Shown here in pieces: positions 54,264-62,101 of a DNA stretch of 62,101 nucleotides (position 1 is the stretch's first letter; every line of letters starts with the position of its first letter). The translations under genes and the position numbers were made by a program. The notes under the pieces were generated by a model, which saw only the letters and a list, made by a program, of their open reading frames with translations, did not search any database and had not been told where the DNA came from. Source of the stretch: Trinickia diaoshuihuensis (GTDB lineage Bacteria; Pseudomonadota; Gammaproteobacteria; Burkholderiales; Burkholderiaceae); the NCBI RefSeq assembly GCF_003390925.1, contig NZ_QUBS01000073.1, positions 1 to 62,101 of the forward strand, read 5' to 3'.

Positions 54264-54381
54264 GACGCGAGCCGTGCGCAACGGTCGCATCGCTGTCGCC
54301 GTATCTTCGGTTTATCGTTTCGTCACTTAACCGTCCTATCTTTTAGCCGATCTTTTCGGATCGGCCGGCTTGGATTCATAG

Positions 54382-54400
54382 TAATTAGTACTACTAATTA
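54382..54400. promoter_or_regulatory. Perfect 19-bp palindrome upstream of the glucoamylase gene
   Basis: TAATTAGTACTACTAATTA, symmetric about a central C. It is 164 bases before the glucoamylase start and in the only AT-rich stretch of this gap, as expected of an operator. It is not the HexR consensus (the arms are TAATTAGTA instead of TTGTAGTT), and the LacI-type central CG is absent. The regulator is unknown. Confidence 0.6.
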
Positions 54401-54564
54401 TTCGTAGCTGTTGTCTGTTGCTTTGTCTGCTTTCGAGTAGTTCGGCAAGACCCGGGTGCTTAATCGGCGCTCGGGCACGACGACGCGCCACGCCATTCTC
54501 CCTGACGTTCGGAGCGCTTTTTCGGCGCGTCTTACGACACATCCTTACGAGAGAGAAGAGGGCC

Positions 54565-57195
54565 GTGAAACCAAGAACCGTTTTGCATATGGCCGCGGCA
54601 TCGACCGCCGCGTTCCTGATCGGCATCGCGCATGCCACCACTTCCGGCGAAGCGTTCGGCAGTCCGGGCGCGACCGCTGTCCACGGACCGGCGCAGAAAT
54701 CGTTTTTAGGCACCGCCGTCGGCAGCACGGCTTCGTCGCTCTATTTCACCGGCTATCGCGGCGTCGTCTCGGAGGTGTATTACCCCGTGCTCGATACGAC
54801 GGAATCGGTCGACCTGCAGTTCCTGGTCGGCGATACCGCGAAAACCTTCGTCGACGAGGAGAAAATGCAGCCCTACACCGCTGCGCAGACCGATTCGCGC
54901 ACGATGAGCTGGCAGGTGACGACGAGCAACAGCGCGCACAACTGGCAGATCTCGAAGGTGATCTATGCCGATCCGACGCGCAATTCACTGATCGAGCGCG
55001 TGACGTTCCAAGCGTTGAACGGCACGACGGTCGGCAACTACAACCTCTATTTGCTGTTCAAGCCCCATCTCGACAATGCGGGCTCGAACAACACCGCGCT
55101 CACGCAGACGGCCTCGAACGGCCGCGTCATGCTCGTGGGCAATCACAACACGCGTTATTCGGCGCTTGCCACGTCGCTGCCGTGGAAGGTCCAGAACGGC
55201 GTTTCGATGGTATCGAACGGCTTCGTCGGGCAGAGCGACGGCTGGACCGACTTGCTCGGCGGCTCGTCCGCCGACAAGACGATGGACTGGACTTACTCGT
55301 CCGCGACGAACGGCAATATCGCGCAAATGGGTTGGCTCGACCTCCAAGGCAGCAGCGCAACGAGCATCTCGTTCAATGTCGTGCTCTCGTTCGATAGCAC
55401 GTCGGCATCGAATGCGATGAATACGGCCAATGCCACGCTAGGCGACAACCTCGATACGCTGCGCACGCAGTACGACTACGCCTGGCATACCTATGCGGCC
55501 GGGCTCTCGACGCAAAACGGCACGGCCGACAACGCGTACTATCTCGCCGCGATGACGCTCAAGACCATGCAGGACAAGAGCAACGGCGCAATGATCGCGG
55601 GCATTGGTACGCCATGGGGCGAATCGCAGACCGACAGCAATAGCGGGGGCTATCACCTCGTTTGGCCGCGCGATCTCTTCAAGTTCGCGAATGCGTTGAT
55701 CACGGCCGGGGATACCGCGACCGCGACGACCGTCGTCAACTACTTGTTCAATACGCTGCAGCAAAAGAGCAATTGCGGAACGGCCGAGTACAACGCGTCG
55801 GGGTGTCCGCAAGGGTACAGCCGGGTCGGGCGTTTCCCGCAGAACGCCTGGGTGAGCGGCGTGCAGTACTGGCAGGGCACGCAGATGGACGAACAAGCGA
55901 TGCCGATTTTGCTTGCTTGGCGGCTCGGGCCCAGCGTCTATAACGCACAGTGGTCGAATATTCGTTCGACGGCCGACTACATCCTCGCCACGGGGCCATG
56001 GACCTATCAGGAGCGCTGGGAGGAGAACTCGGGCTATTCGCCGTCGACGATAGCGGCCGAGATCGCCGGACTCGTCGCGGCCTCGCAGATCGCACAAGCG
56101 AACGGCGATGCGACGCGCGCGGGCAACTATCTAGCCGCCGCCGATTATTGGCAGCAAAACGTCGTATCGTGGACCTATACGAACACGGGCCCCTACGGTA
56201 ACGGTCGCTACTATATCCGCATCAATCCGTCGAACCCGGTCGGCAGCGGTACGGGGCCGCAGGTCTACAACCCGGCATCGGGGCCCGATTCGGGCCAGAC
56301 GTTCACGGTCAAGAACGGCGGCGGCACGCAAGACGAGCGAGCCGTGGTGGACGGCGGCTTTCTCGAACTCGTGCGCATGGGCGTGAAACGCGCGAACGAT
56401 CCCACGATCACGAACACCCTCACGGCCTATGATGCGGTCGTCAAACAGAACGTGAGTGGACAAAATCCCGCCTGGTTCCGCTATAACTTCGACGGTTACG
56501 GCGAGCACAACGACGGCAGTCCATTCGACGGTACGGGGGTGGGCCGGCTCTGGCCGATCTTCACGGCCGAGCGAGGCATGTACACGATCGCGAGCACGGG
56601 CGTGGGCAGCAACGGCACGTCGTACTTGAACGCGCTGAAAACCTACGCGACGCCCGAGGGCTTCATCCCCGAGCAAATCTGGCCGAACACGACGACGCTG
56701 CCGGGCGGCTGGCAAGTGACCACGCCGTCGGGCTACAAGGTGGGGGCGCCGACCAAGTCGATGGCGCCGCTCAATTGGGCGATGGGCGAGTACATCAGCT
56801 TGCTGGCGTCCATTCAAGCGGGGAAGATCGTCGATATTCCTTCGATCGTCTGCGCGCGCTACAGCAACTGCGTCGTGCCGCCTTCGAGCGGACAAGTCGG
56901 CGCATCGGTGAGCGTTACGGCAAATACGCAACCGGGCCAATATATGTATGTGACCGGCAACGCAGCCGCTCTCGGCAACTGGAATACGAACCTCGGCGTG
57001 CCGGTCGATCCCTCTAGCTACCCGATCTGGAAGAACACGGTGAATCTGCCGGCGAGCACGACGGTGCAATACAAGTATTACCGCAAGAATGCGGACGGTA
57101 CCGTGACGTGGGAGAACTACCCGGGCGGCGGCAATCGCTCGATCAGTACGCCGGCGTCGGGCAGCATCGCATTGAGCGACACGGTGTCTTGGTAA
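54565..57195 (+). CDS. Secreted glucoamylase, GH15 with C-terminal CBM20
   Basis: 876 residues from a GTG preceded by GAGAAGAGGG. Signal peptide VKPRTVLHMAAASTAAFLIG...HA. An N-terminal beta-sandwich (about 30-310) precedes the helical barrel catalytic domain, where YHLVWPRDLFKFANAL is a GH15 hallmark. The general acid is in YQERWEENSGYSPST (about 486/487) and the base in PEGFIPEQIWP (about 703). The last 95 residues are a starch-binding CBM20 (TQPGQYMYVTGNAAALGNWN, PIWKNTVNLPAST, VQYKYYRK). It releases glucose from starch ends outside the cell. Location next to the glucose transporter and glk gives a full starch-to-hexose-phosphate route. Confidence 0.93.
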   Translation: MKPRTVLHMAAASTAAFLIGIAHATTSGEAFGSPGATAVHGPAQKSFLGTAVGSTASSLYFTGYRGVVSEVYYPVLDTTESVDLQFLVGDTAKTFVDEEKMQPYTAAQTDSRTMSWQVTTSNSAHNWQISKVIYADPTRNSLIERVTFQALNGTTVGNYNLYLLFKPHLDNAGSNNTALTQTASNGRVMLVGNHNTRYSALATSLPWKVQNGVSMVSNGFVGQSDGWTDLLGGSSADKTMDWTYSSATNGNIAQMGWLDLQGSSATSISFNVVLSFDSTSASNAMNTANATLGDNLDTLRTQYDYAWHTYAAGLSTQNGTADNAYYLAAMTLKTMQDKSNGAMIAGIGTPWGESQTDSNSGGYHLVWPRDLFKFANALITAGDTATATTVVNYLFNTLQQKSNCGTAEYNASGCPQGYSRVGRFPQNAWVSGVQYWQGTQMDEQAMPILLAWRLGPSVYNAQWSNIRSTADYILATGPWTYQERWEENSGYSPSTIAAEIAGLVAASQIAQANGDATRAGNYLAAADYWQQNVVSWTYTNTGPYGNGRYYIRINPSNPVGSGTGPQVYNPASGPDSGQTFTVKNGGGTQDERAVVDGGFLELVRMGVKRANDPTITNTLTAYDAVVKQNVSGQNPAWFRYNFDGYGEHNDGSPFDGTGVGRLWPIFTAERGMYTIASTGVGSNGTSYLNALKTYATPEGFIPEQIWPNTTTLPGGWQVTTPSGYKVGAPTKSMAPLNWAMGEYISLLASIQAGKIVDIPSIVCARYSNCVVPPSSGQVGASVSVTANTQPGQYMYVTGNAAALGNWNTNLGVPVDPSSYPIWKNTVNLPASTTVQYKYYRKNADGTVTWENYPGGGNRSISTPASGSIALSDTVSW

Positions 57196-57560
57196 CGTGA
57201 TGGGGCAGGCAGCGTTCCTCGTTGCCCTGCCCTGGTGCGCGACTGATGCGCAAGCGTTCCGTCGCGGTGCGCTCGTACGCAACACACTTCGATCATTTCT
57301 CCCTCCATGGCCTCGGAGCCTTGCTCAGAGGCCATCGGCATGCAATTTGCCTTAATCGGTCCGCACCCTTAGCAGCAGCGGTAAGCGTCGCCAGGGCGCC
57401 CGGTCGAGCGGCTTCGATCGGATTGCGGGTGCCCGACGATGTAAATGGGCGCCCGAAATCGAAGAATGCTTGATACCGAACGGCCGCGCCCGCGAAGGGC
57501 TGGAGCCGGGCTCGACCGGGCCTCCACGGCGGCCTCGTATAACGAACGGGAAAATCGGCC
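57196..57560. other. Gap before the ATP-grasp operon, 365 bases
   Basis: A hairpin with one bulge (GGGCAGG...CCTGCCC type, 57203-57232) lies just after the glucoamylase stop; no T tract follows. No gene is supported in the remainder; a frame from 57222 has no ribosome site. The promoter for the following three-gene set presumably lies here but I could not pinpoint it. Confidence 0.4.
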
Positions 57561-59033
57561 ATGAAGCAAGCCTTCTTCAGCGAGATGTTCGAGCGCAACG
57601 GACCGGCTATCGCCGGCGTCCCCCCCGCCGAGTTTCAAGGATGCGGCGAAGCACGTTCGCATTACCACGAGTTCTTCAAGTGGATGTGCGCGCAAAGCGA
57701 GCAGCAAATCACCCACAAGCGCGCCGAAGCCGATCTGAACTTTCGCCGCGTGGGCATTACGTTCGCCGTCTACGGCGCGAACGACGCAACCGGGGTCGGC
57801 ATGGAACGGACGATCCCGTTCGACGTCATCCCGCGCATCTTTCCGGTGCAGGAATGGGCGGCCCTCGAGCGCGGGTTGCGGCAGCGCGTCGGCGCGCTCA
57901 ATCGCTTCATCCACGACGTTTATCACGAGCAAGCCATCGTGCGCGCGGGCATCGTGCCGGCCGAGCAAATCTTCGGCAACGGCCAGTATCGCCCGCAGAT
58001 GCAAGGCGTCGACGTCGCGCGCGACATTTACGCGCACATCGCCGGCATCGATATCGTGCGGGCCGGAGCCGGGGAGTTCTACGTGCTCGAGGACAACCTG
58101 CGCGTGCCGTCCGGCGTTTCGTACATGCTCGAGAACCGCAAGATGATGATGCGGCTCTTCCCCGATCTGTTCGCGCGCAACCGCGTCGCGCCCGTCGCGC
58201 ACTATCCGGACTTGCTGCTCGACACCTTGCAGGCCGCGGCGCCGCACGGCGCGCCCGATCCGACGATCGTCGTGCTCACACCGGGCATGTACAACTCCGC
58301 GTACTTCGAACACGCGTTCCTCGCGCAGCAGATGGGCGTGGAACTCGTCGAGGGCAAGGATTTGTTCGTCGATGGCGGCTTCGTCTATATGCGCACGACG
58401 CAGGGGCCGCAGCGCGTCGATGTAATCTATCGGCGCGTCGACGACGATTTTCTCGATCCCGAGGTCTTCCGCGCCGATTCGACGCTCGGCGCGGCCGGTT
58501 TGGTTTCGGCTTATCGGGCGGGCAATGTGACGCTCGCCAATGCGGTCGGAACGGGCATTGCCGACGACAAGTCGATTTATCCGTACGTGCCCGACATGAT
58601 TCGCTTTTATCTGGGCGAGGAGCCGATCCTGAACAACGTGCCGACGTGGATGTGCCGCAAGCCGGACGATCTACGTTACGTGCTCGACCACCTGCCGGAA
58701 CTCGTCGTCAAAGAAACCCACGGCGCGGGCGGCTACGGAATGCTCGTGGGGCCCGCTTCGACAAGCGCGGAAATCGAGGCATTTCGCGCCGCGCTGCTCG
58801 CGCACCCCGACAAATACATCGCGCAACCGACGCTTGCCCTGTCCACCTGTCCGACCTACGTCGAAAGCGGCATCGCCCCGCGCCACATCGACCTGCGTCC
58901 GTTCGTGCTCTCGGGCAGCGAGGTGCGGATGGTGCGCGGCGGACTGACGCGCGTGGCGCTGCGCGAAGGCTCACTCGTGGTCAACTCCTCGCAGGGAGGC
59001 GGCACCAAGGACACCTGGGTGCTCGAGCAGTAG
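57561..59033 (+). CDS. Circularly permuted ATP-grasp protein
   Basis: 490 residues matching the CP-ATP-grasp type 1 family (COG2308). Visible blocks are GMERTIPFDVIPRIFPVQEWAALERGLRQRVGALNRFIHDVYHEQ at the N-terminus, FYVLEDNLRVPSGVSYMLENRKMM, and the C-terminal VVKETHGAGGYGMLVGP and VNSSQGGGTKDTWVLEQ, which form the permuted nucleotide site. It is predicted to make an amide or ester bond with ATP on a peptide or amino acid; the product is not known. The alpha-E gene follows after 65 bases. Confidence 0.9.
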   Translation: MKQAFFSEMFERNGPAIAGVPPAEFQGCGEARSHYHEFFKWMCAQSEQQITHKRAEADLNFRRVGITFAVYGANDATGVGMERTIPFDVIPRIFPVQEWAALERGLRQRVGALNRFIHDVYHEQAIVRAGIVPAEQIFGNGQYRPQMQGVDVARDIYAHIAGIDIVRAGAGEFYVLEDNLRVPSGVSYMLENRKMMMRLFPDLFARNRVAPVAHYPDLLLDTLQAAAPHGAPDPTIVVLTPGMYNSAYFEHAFLAQQMGVELVEGKDLFVDGGFVYMRTTQGPQRVDVIYRRVDDDFLDPEVFRADSTLGAAGLVSAYRAGNVTLANAVGTGIADDKSIYPYVPDMIRFYLGEEPILNNVPTWMCRKPDDLRYVLDHLPELVVKETHGAGGYGMLVGPASTSAEIEAFRAALLAHPDKYIAQPTLALSTCPTYVESGIAPRHIDLRPFVLSGSEVRMVRGGLTRVALREGSLVVNSSQGGGTKDTWVLEQ

Positions 59034-59098
59034 GACATCGGACACTGGACCGTCGCGCCGAACGATTCTCGCTTCGGTAACGCCACTTCGGAGACATC

Positions 59099-60148
59099 AT
59101 GCTGAGCCGTACCGCCGACCATCTGTTCTGGATGGCACGTTATACCGAGCGCGCCGAAAACACGGCGCGCATGCTCGATGCCAATTACCAGCTCGCGCTC
59201 GTGCCGCAATCGGACGAATACGTCGCGCTGGGCTGGCGCGCGATGCTCTCGATCTCGGAGCTGGCCGGCATTTATGCGGCCGCGCATCCGAGCACGACGA
59301 GCCGCGACGTCATCGCATTCATGTCGAGCGACCGCGATAATCTTTCGTCGATCATTAGCTGTTTGCGGGCCGCCCGCGAAAACGCCCGGGCCGTACGCGG
59401 ATCGATCACGACCGAGCTGTGGGAAACGCTCAATACGACGTGGCTCGACGCCCAGCGCATGCTGGCCGATGGCGTGCTCGAGCGCGATCCTTGCGAGTTC
59501 TTCGAGTGGGTCAAGTTCCGCTCGCATTTGTCGCGCGGCGTGCAGCTCGGGACGATGCTGCGCGACGAAGCATTCAACTTCATGCGGCTCGGCACGTTCC
59601 TCGAGCGGGCCGACAATACGGCCCGCATTCTCGACGTGAAGTACGAGATGCTCGAGCAGCGCGGCGCGACGCTCGCCCAGCCGCTCGCGCAGTCGCTCGA
59701 CTACTATCACTGGGCCGCGGTGCTGCGCTCGGTGTCGGGCTTCGAGGTCTATCGCAAGGTCTATCGCGACGTCATCGTTCCCGAACGTGTCGCCGAGCTG
59801 CTGATCCTGTTCGATAACTGGCCGCGTTCGTTGACGGCCAGCCTCGACGAAGTGCGGCAACTGATCGGGCGCGTGCGCAACGCGCGCTCCGCTCGCGCCG
59901 AAGCGATGGCCGTGCGATTGCATACGGACGTATCCGCCTTGCCGATCGGCGAAGTGCTGCGCGGATCGCTGCATGCTTGGCTCACCGATTTTCTTGCGCG
60001 CGTCAACGAACTCGGCAGTTGCATCAGCGAGGATTTCCTCGTGCCGCTCGCGCCCGAACCCGCACTCGTCGACGTCTTGCCGATGTCCCAGTCCCAATCT
60101 CAGAGTCAATCTCAATCGCAGTCGTCCACGCAACCGCATGCGGCGTAA
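59099..60148 (+). CDS. Alpha-E domain protein (DUF403)
   Basis: 349 residues, all helical, starting MLSRTADHLFWMARYTERAENTARMLDANYQLAL, the conserved start of the alpha-E family with its conserved glutamates (YTERAEN; FLERADNTARILD). The C-terminal 20 residues are a run of Ser-Gln repeats encoded by an imperfect hexamer (about 60087-60126), then STQPHAA. Alpha-E proteins nearly always occur with the CP-ATP-grasp and transglutaminase-like genes; they are thought to be partners or ligases in the same unknown peptide pathway. Confidence 0.9.
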   Translation: MLSRTADHLFWMARYTERAENTARMLDANYQLALVPQSDEYVALGWRAMLSISELAGIYAAAHPSTTSRDVIAFMSSDRDNLSSIISCLRAARENARAVRGSITTELWETLNTTWLDAQRMLADGVLERDPCEFFEWVKFRSHLSRGVQLGTMLRDEAFNFMRLGTFLERADNTARILDVKYEMLEQRGATLAQPLAQSLDYYHWAAVLRSVSGFEVYRKVYRDVIVPERVAELLILFDNWPRSLTASLDEVRQLIGRVRNARSARAEAMAVRLHTDVSALPIGEVLRGSLHAWLTDFLARVNELGSCISEDFLVPLAPEPALVDVLPMSQSQSQSQSQSQSSTQPHAA

Positions 60149-60193
60149 GCGTCGCGGCCCGAATCATTCCGTTCATCGCATCGAGGTTTCCCC

Positions 60194-62101
60194 GTGTCGA
60201 TCCGCGTCGCGTTAAACCATGTCACCGAGTACCGTTACGACCGCCTCGTTGCGCTCGGGCCGCAAACCGTACGTCTGCGGCCGGCGCCGCACTGCCGCAC
60301 GCCGATCTTGAGTTATTCGATGCGGATCGAGCCGGCGAATCACTTCGTCAACTGGCAGCAAGATGCCTTTGCGAACTATCAGGCGCGGCTCGTCTTTCCC
60401 GAGCCCACGAACGAATTTCGCGTGACGGTGGATTTCGTGGCGGAGATGTCCGTCTACAATCCGTTCGACTTCTTTCTCGAACCGCAGGCCGAGACGTTTC
60501 CGTTCGACTACGCGCCGGCGCTCGCGGCCGAACTCGCGCCGTATCTGGCGCGCACCACCGAAGCGACGCCGCGCTTCGCGGCCTTCATCGAGAGCATCGA
60601 TCGCACGCCGTCCAAGACGGTGGACTTTCTCGTCGCGCTCAACCGGCGGCTCGCGCGGGAGATCGCCTATCTGATTCGGATGGAGCCCGGCGTGCAGGCG
60701 CCGGAGGAAACGCTCGAGAAAGGCTCGGGCTCATGCCGCGACACCGGCTGGCTGCTCGTGCAAACGCTGCGCCAGCTCGGCTTCGCCGCGCGCTTCGTCT
60801 CGGGCTATCTGTTGCAGTTGGCGCCCGATGAAAAAGCGCTCGACGGCCCGAGCGGCACGGAAGTCGATTTCACCGATCTGCACGCGTGGTGCGAGGTGTA
60901 TCTGCCGGGCGGCGGGTGGATCGGTCTCGATCCCACGTCGGGCTTGATGGCCGGCGAAGGCCACATTCCCGTGGCCTGCACGCCGCAGCCCGGCAGCGCG
61001 GCGCCGATATCGGGGGCGCTCGACGAGTGCGAAGTCGAGTTCGCGCATCGGATGTCGATCGTGCGGGTGCACGAGACGCCTCGCGTGACGAGCCCGTACG
61101 ACGAAGGTACGTGGGGCGAGATCGAGCGGACGGGTGCCCAAGTCGATGCCGATCTCGCGGCGATGGACGTTCGTCTCACGATGGGCGGGGAGCCCACCTT
61201 CGTATCGGTTCGCGACCGCGACGCGCCCGAATGGAATACCGACGCGCTTGGCCCGACCAAACGCGGCTACGCCGTCTCGCTGATGGACAAGCTGCGCGCC
61301 CGCTATGGCGCGGGGGGCTTCTTGCATGTAGGTCAGGGCAAGTGGTATCCCGGTGAGCAATTGCCGCGCTGGGCGCTGTCGCTCTATTGGCGCGCGGACG
61401 GCGAGCCGTGCTGGCAGGACCCGGCACGCTTCGCCGACGAGCGGGAGCCGATGCAATACACGGCCGCCGATGCCGAGCGGTTTATTCGCCGGCTTGCGTC
61501 GGAACTCGCATTGGACGATGGCCATATCCAAGCCGGTTATGAAGACGTCTGGTACTACCTGTGGCGCGAGCGGCGCTTGCCGGTGAACGTCGATCCGTTC
61601 GACTCGCGCTTGGACGACGAGCTCGAACGCTTGCGGCTGCGCCGCGTATTCGACGCCGGGCTGTCGTCCGTCACGGGTTACGCGTTGCCGCTCGCGCGTG
61701 AACGCGGCACGGCGGCCACCCTTGCCGGAGCGCGTTGGGTCACGGGTCCTTGGTTCTTTCGTGACGAGCGGATGTATCTGATCCCCGGTGATTCGCCGAT
61801 GGGTTATCGCTTACCGCTCGATTCCTTGCCGTGGGTCAGCGAGGCCGACTATCCGTGGCTGCACGAGCACGATCCGTTTGCACCGGCGACGATGCTGCGC
61901 GGCGCCGCGCAGTTGCGCGCCCAGTATGGATCGGGGGAGCGCCAGCGCCCTCACGTCGACGAGTCGGAGCCGGCTGTGCCCAAGCGGGGCGAATCGGCGG
62001 CATCGGTGCGGCGCACCGCGCTTTGCGTCGAAGCCCGCGACCCCGCGCGCGCGGCCGGGCCGCGCGCGGAGGCCGACGCTGTGGCCGGCGGGCGCGAGAG
62101 C
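60194..62101 (+). CDS. Transglutaminase-like/DUF2126 protein, 3' end missing
   Basis: 636 codons to the window edge; the family is usually about 1,100 residues. The start is GTG (GAGG upstream). An N-terminal beta-rich domain (SIRVALNHVTEYRYDRLVALGPQTVRLRPAP) precedes a transglutaminase core with cysteine in GSGSCRDTGWLLVQ (181), histidine in DLHAWCEVYLPG (230) and aspartate in GLDPTSG (246). From about 310 the DUF2126 part begins (DVRLTMGGEPTFVS, LPRWALSLYWRADGEPCW). It is the third gene of the conserved set and could cross-link or cleave the product of the ATP-grasp partner. Confidence 0.9.
   Translation, partial: MSIRVALNHVTEYRYDRLVALGPQTVRLRPAPHCRTPILSYSMRIEPANHFVNWQQDAFANYQARLVFPEPTNEFRVTVDFVAEMSVYNPFDFFLEPQAETFPFDYAPALAAELAPYLARTTEATPRFAAFIESIDRTPSKTVDFLVALNRRLAREIAYLIRMEPGVQAPEETLEKGSGSCRDTGWLLVQTLRQLGFAARFVSGYLLQLAPDEKALDGPSGTEVDFTDLHAWCEVYLPGGGWIGLDPTSGLMAGEGHIPVACTPQPGSAAPISGALDECEVEFAHRMSIVRVHETPRVTSPYDEGTWGEIERTGAQVDADLAAMDVRLTMGGEPTFVSVRDRDAPEWNTDALGPTKRGYAVSLMDKLRARYGAGGFLHVGQGKWYPGEQLPRWALSLYWRADGEPCWQDPARFADEREPMQYTAADAERFIRRLASELALDDGHIQAGYEDVWYYLWRERRLPVNVDPFDSRLDDELERLRLRRVFDAGLSSVTGYALPLARERGTAATLAGARWVTGPWFFRDERMYLIPGDSPMGYRLPLDSLPWVSEADYPWLHEHDPFAPATMLRGAAQLRAQYGSGERQRPHVDESEPAVPKRGESAASVRRTALCVEARDPARAAGPRAEADAVAGGRES

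Larger units (their letters stand above)
54215..54564. other. Promoter region of the glucoamylase gene, 350 bases
   Basis: It starts with a strong hairpin after the transporter operon (54241-54263) and contains the 19-bp palindrome at 54382-54400, set in an AT-rich stretch (54370-54405). The last 150 bases before the GTG at 54565 are normal GC and have no ORF with support. Confidence 0.5.

Noticed and set aside
1-62101. tRNA, rRNA, insertion sequence, integrase and CRISPR search by eye
   Set aside because: None seen; the island at 36-40 kb in particular lacks any recombinase.

Overview
The window is a high-GC chromosomal segment from a betaproteobacterium of the Burkholderiaceae (Burkholderia, Paraburkholderia, Trinickia or a close relative). 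The signs are a glucokinase-HexR fusion next to pgl and zwf, a Burkholderia-type OmpC-like porin, a large-form isocitrate lyase, a RibB protein with a degenerate RibA-like tail, and strong G/C preference at third codon positions. I cannot name the species. No rRNA, tRNA, CRISPR array, insertion sequence or integrase was found.

Left part (1-12 kb). A cobalamin-type radical SAM gene with unusual cysteine spacing is translationally coupled to a gene that runs off the left edge. Next come an FNT-family channel, a PAP2 phosphatase, and a fluoride-response unit of riboswitch, crcB and a DUF190 gene. Housekeeping and small genes follow: YggT, EthD, a DUF2520 oxidoreductase, two small proteins, a LysE exporter, an AnsA/ReAV-type asparaginase, ubiD, and a lytic transglycosylase behind a good sigma70 promoter and a long leader.

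13-21.6 kb holds an aminotransferase, nusB-ribH-ribBX, a TPR/glycosyltransferase-like protein, an ammonium transporter, and a DMT exporter divergent from a LysR regulator. 21.7-34 kb is mostly catabolic: a Tat-exported purple acid phosphatase, a secreted GH54-CBM42 arabinofuranosidase, and a GntR-controlled operon. That operon encodes a binding protein, a double ATPase, two permeases, an SMP-30 lactonase and a UxaA-type dehydratase. It looks like import of a furanose-type sugar or lactone followed by sugar-acid dehydration. 34-36 kb is aceA, preceded by a 28-bp nested palindrome.

36-40.1 kb is an AT-richer accessory island. It carries a protein with two different nuclease motifs (NS-type and HNH), a convergent single-span membrane protein of unknown function, and a GNAT/DUF1778 toxin-antitoxin pair. 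A 32-bp sequence from the 3' end of ribE is repeated on the far side of the toxin-antitoxin pair, so the module looks like a cassette inserted at ribE. ribD, ribE and hemL follow.

43-57 kb is built around glucose. It has a porin, glk-hexR, pgl and zwf facing a four-gene sugar ABC transporter. The two units share an intergenic region in which one 19-bp HexR-type palindrome overlaps both promoters. After the transporter comes a secreted GH15 glucoamylase with a starch-binding CBM20 domain, so starch hydrolysis, uptake, phosphorylation and entry to the Entner-Doudoroff/pentose phosphate routes are adjacent. The right end (57.5-62.1 kb) is the widespread but poorly understood set of circularly permuted ATP-grasp, alpha-E and transglutaminase/DUF2126 genes. 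The last one is cut by the window edge.
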